From positions 558,001 through 622,000 of the forward strand of contig NZ_RAHT01000001.1 of NCBI RefSeq assembly GCF_004798935.1: a stretch of 64,000 bases of DNA, given 5' to 3'. The notes beneath the pieces were generated by a model that was given only the letters and a program-made list of their open reading frames with translations, had not been told where the DNA came from and did not search any database. Of this stretch, positions 63,735 through 64,000 are shown one piece after another. Positions within the stretch are counted from its first letter, which is position 1. Each line of letters starts with the position of its first letter. The translations under genes were made by a program, and so were the position numbers. Origin of the DNA: Ningiella ruwaisensis. Its GTDB lineage: Bacteria; Pseudomonadota; Gammaproteobacteria; Enterobacterales; Alteromonadaceae.

Positions 63735-64000
63735 ATGCTTAAGTTGCTAGTTCGTTATCTTAACTTGATGGTGTTGACCATTTTCGCGCTTGTGCTTTTG
63801 TCATTTTTCCTGCCTTTTTTATTTCCCGGAGATACGCTAACCAATATCTCTGGCATTGTTGCACAAAGCGCTGAACAAAGAGCTGCATTAGAAGGCGTAT
63901 ATCAGCTTGATAAGTCTGTTTTTCATCAGTTTGCGTTTTACATTGAAAGTCTGATAACTGGAAATTGGGGAATTAGTTTATCGGATCGGGCAAACTTATA
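63735..64000 (+). CDS. sapB: SapB-like ABC permease (3' end beyond window)
   Basis: The first 88 codons of a DppB-type permease, directly after the sapA stop. A first membrane helix (MLKLLVRYLNLMVLTIFALV) is followed by the periplasmic loop with GVYQLDKSVFHQFAFYIES and GNWGISL, typical of peptide permeases. It continues past the right edge. Confidence 0.88.
   Translation, partial: MLKLLVRYLNLMVLTIFALVLLSFFLPFLFPGDTLTNISGIVAQSAEQRAALEGVYQLDKSVFHQFAFYIESLITGNWGISLSDRANL

Overview
The window joins two kinds of DNA. Positions 1 to about 33,120 are the integrase-proximal half of an SXT/R391-family integrative and conjugative element (ICE). From about 33,120 to the right edge is chromosome of a marine gammaproteobacterium, most likely Alteromonas or a close relative. 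The junction can be read directly: a 46-codon 5' fragment of prfC (minus strand, from 33,240) runs into foreign sequence right after the conserved RRTFAIISHPDA segment, and prfC is the known SXT/R391 target. The host is suggested by a TonB system with DUF3450 and TPR partners, large TonB-dependent receptors, a TPP-riboswitch thiamine uptake operon, psp next to sap, and rimI-holD near prfC.

ICE backbone, left to right: dsbC-like (partial), traA, traV, traB, traK, traE, traL, a DUF4400-type membrane protein, a small conserved protein, traD and traI, all on the minus strand. Beyond the variable region come a DEDDh exonuclease, a LexA-controlled umuDC pair, mobI, oriT, the srpMR partition genes with a candidate centromere, int, xis and the attachment arm. 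The order matches SXT.

Cargo sits at the classic hotspots. HS2 (traA/dsbC) holds two stacked inserts: an Abi_2-type HEPN protein and a DUF1778/GNAT toxin-antitoxin pair. They are separated by a 101-bp relic of the traA 3' end and a duplicated 53-bp border sequence. HS1 (upstream of traL) holds one unrecognised ORF. HS5 (upstream of traI) holds a SIR2-HerA pair and a type IC restriction-modification operon, hsdM-hsdS-prrC-hsdR, with a PrrC anticodon nuclease as backup. A WYL regulator precedes it. The ICE half is thus a multi-layer antiphage platform. The hsdS gene has three 12-bp TAEL repeats of the kind that change EcoR124 specificity.

Chromosomal part: EamA transporter, rimI, holD and tRNA-Trp; a thiamine salvage operon under a TPP riboswitch; a thioesterase; tmcA; a six-gene TonB energising operon next to a 994-residue TonB-dependent receptor; a ComFB-like gene; 4.5S RNA; an amino-acid catabolism cluster (Leu/Phe-type dehydrogenase, Lrp regulator, maiA, tyrR, phhA, propionyl-CoA synthetase); the pspABC operon with divergent pspF; and the start of the sap peptide transporter.

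Least explained parts: an eight-unit 12-bp tandem array (26,657-26,752) with an 18-bp palindrome in the same motif family; a hairpin that buries the traI ribosome binding site; the HS1 ORF; and the 99-residue gene beside the exonuclease. All family assignments come from reading motifs and known gene order, not from database searches.
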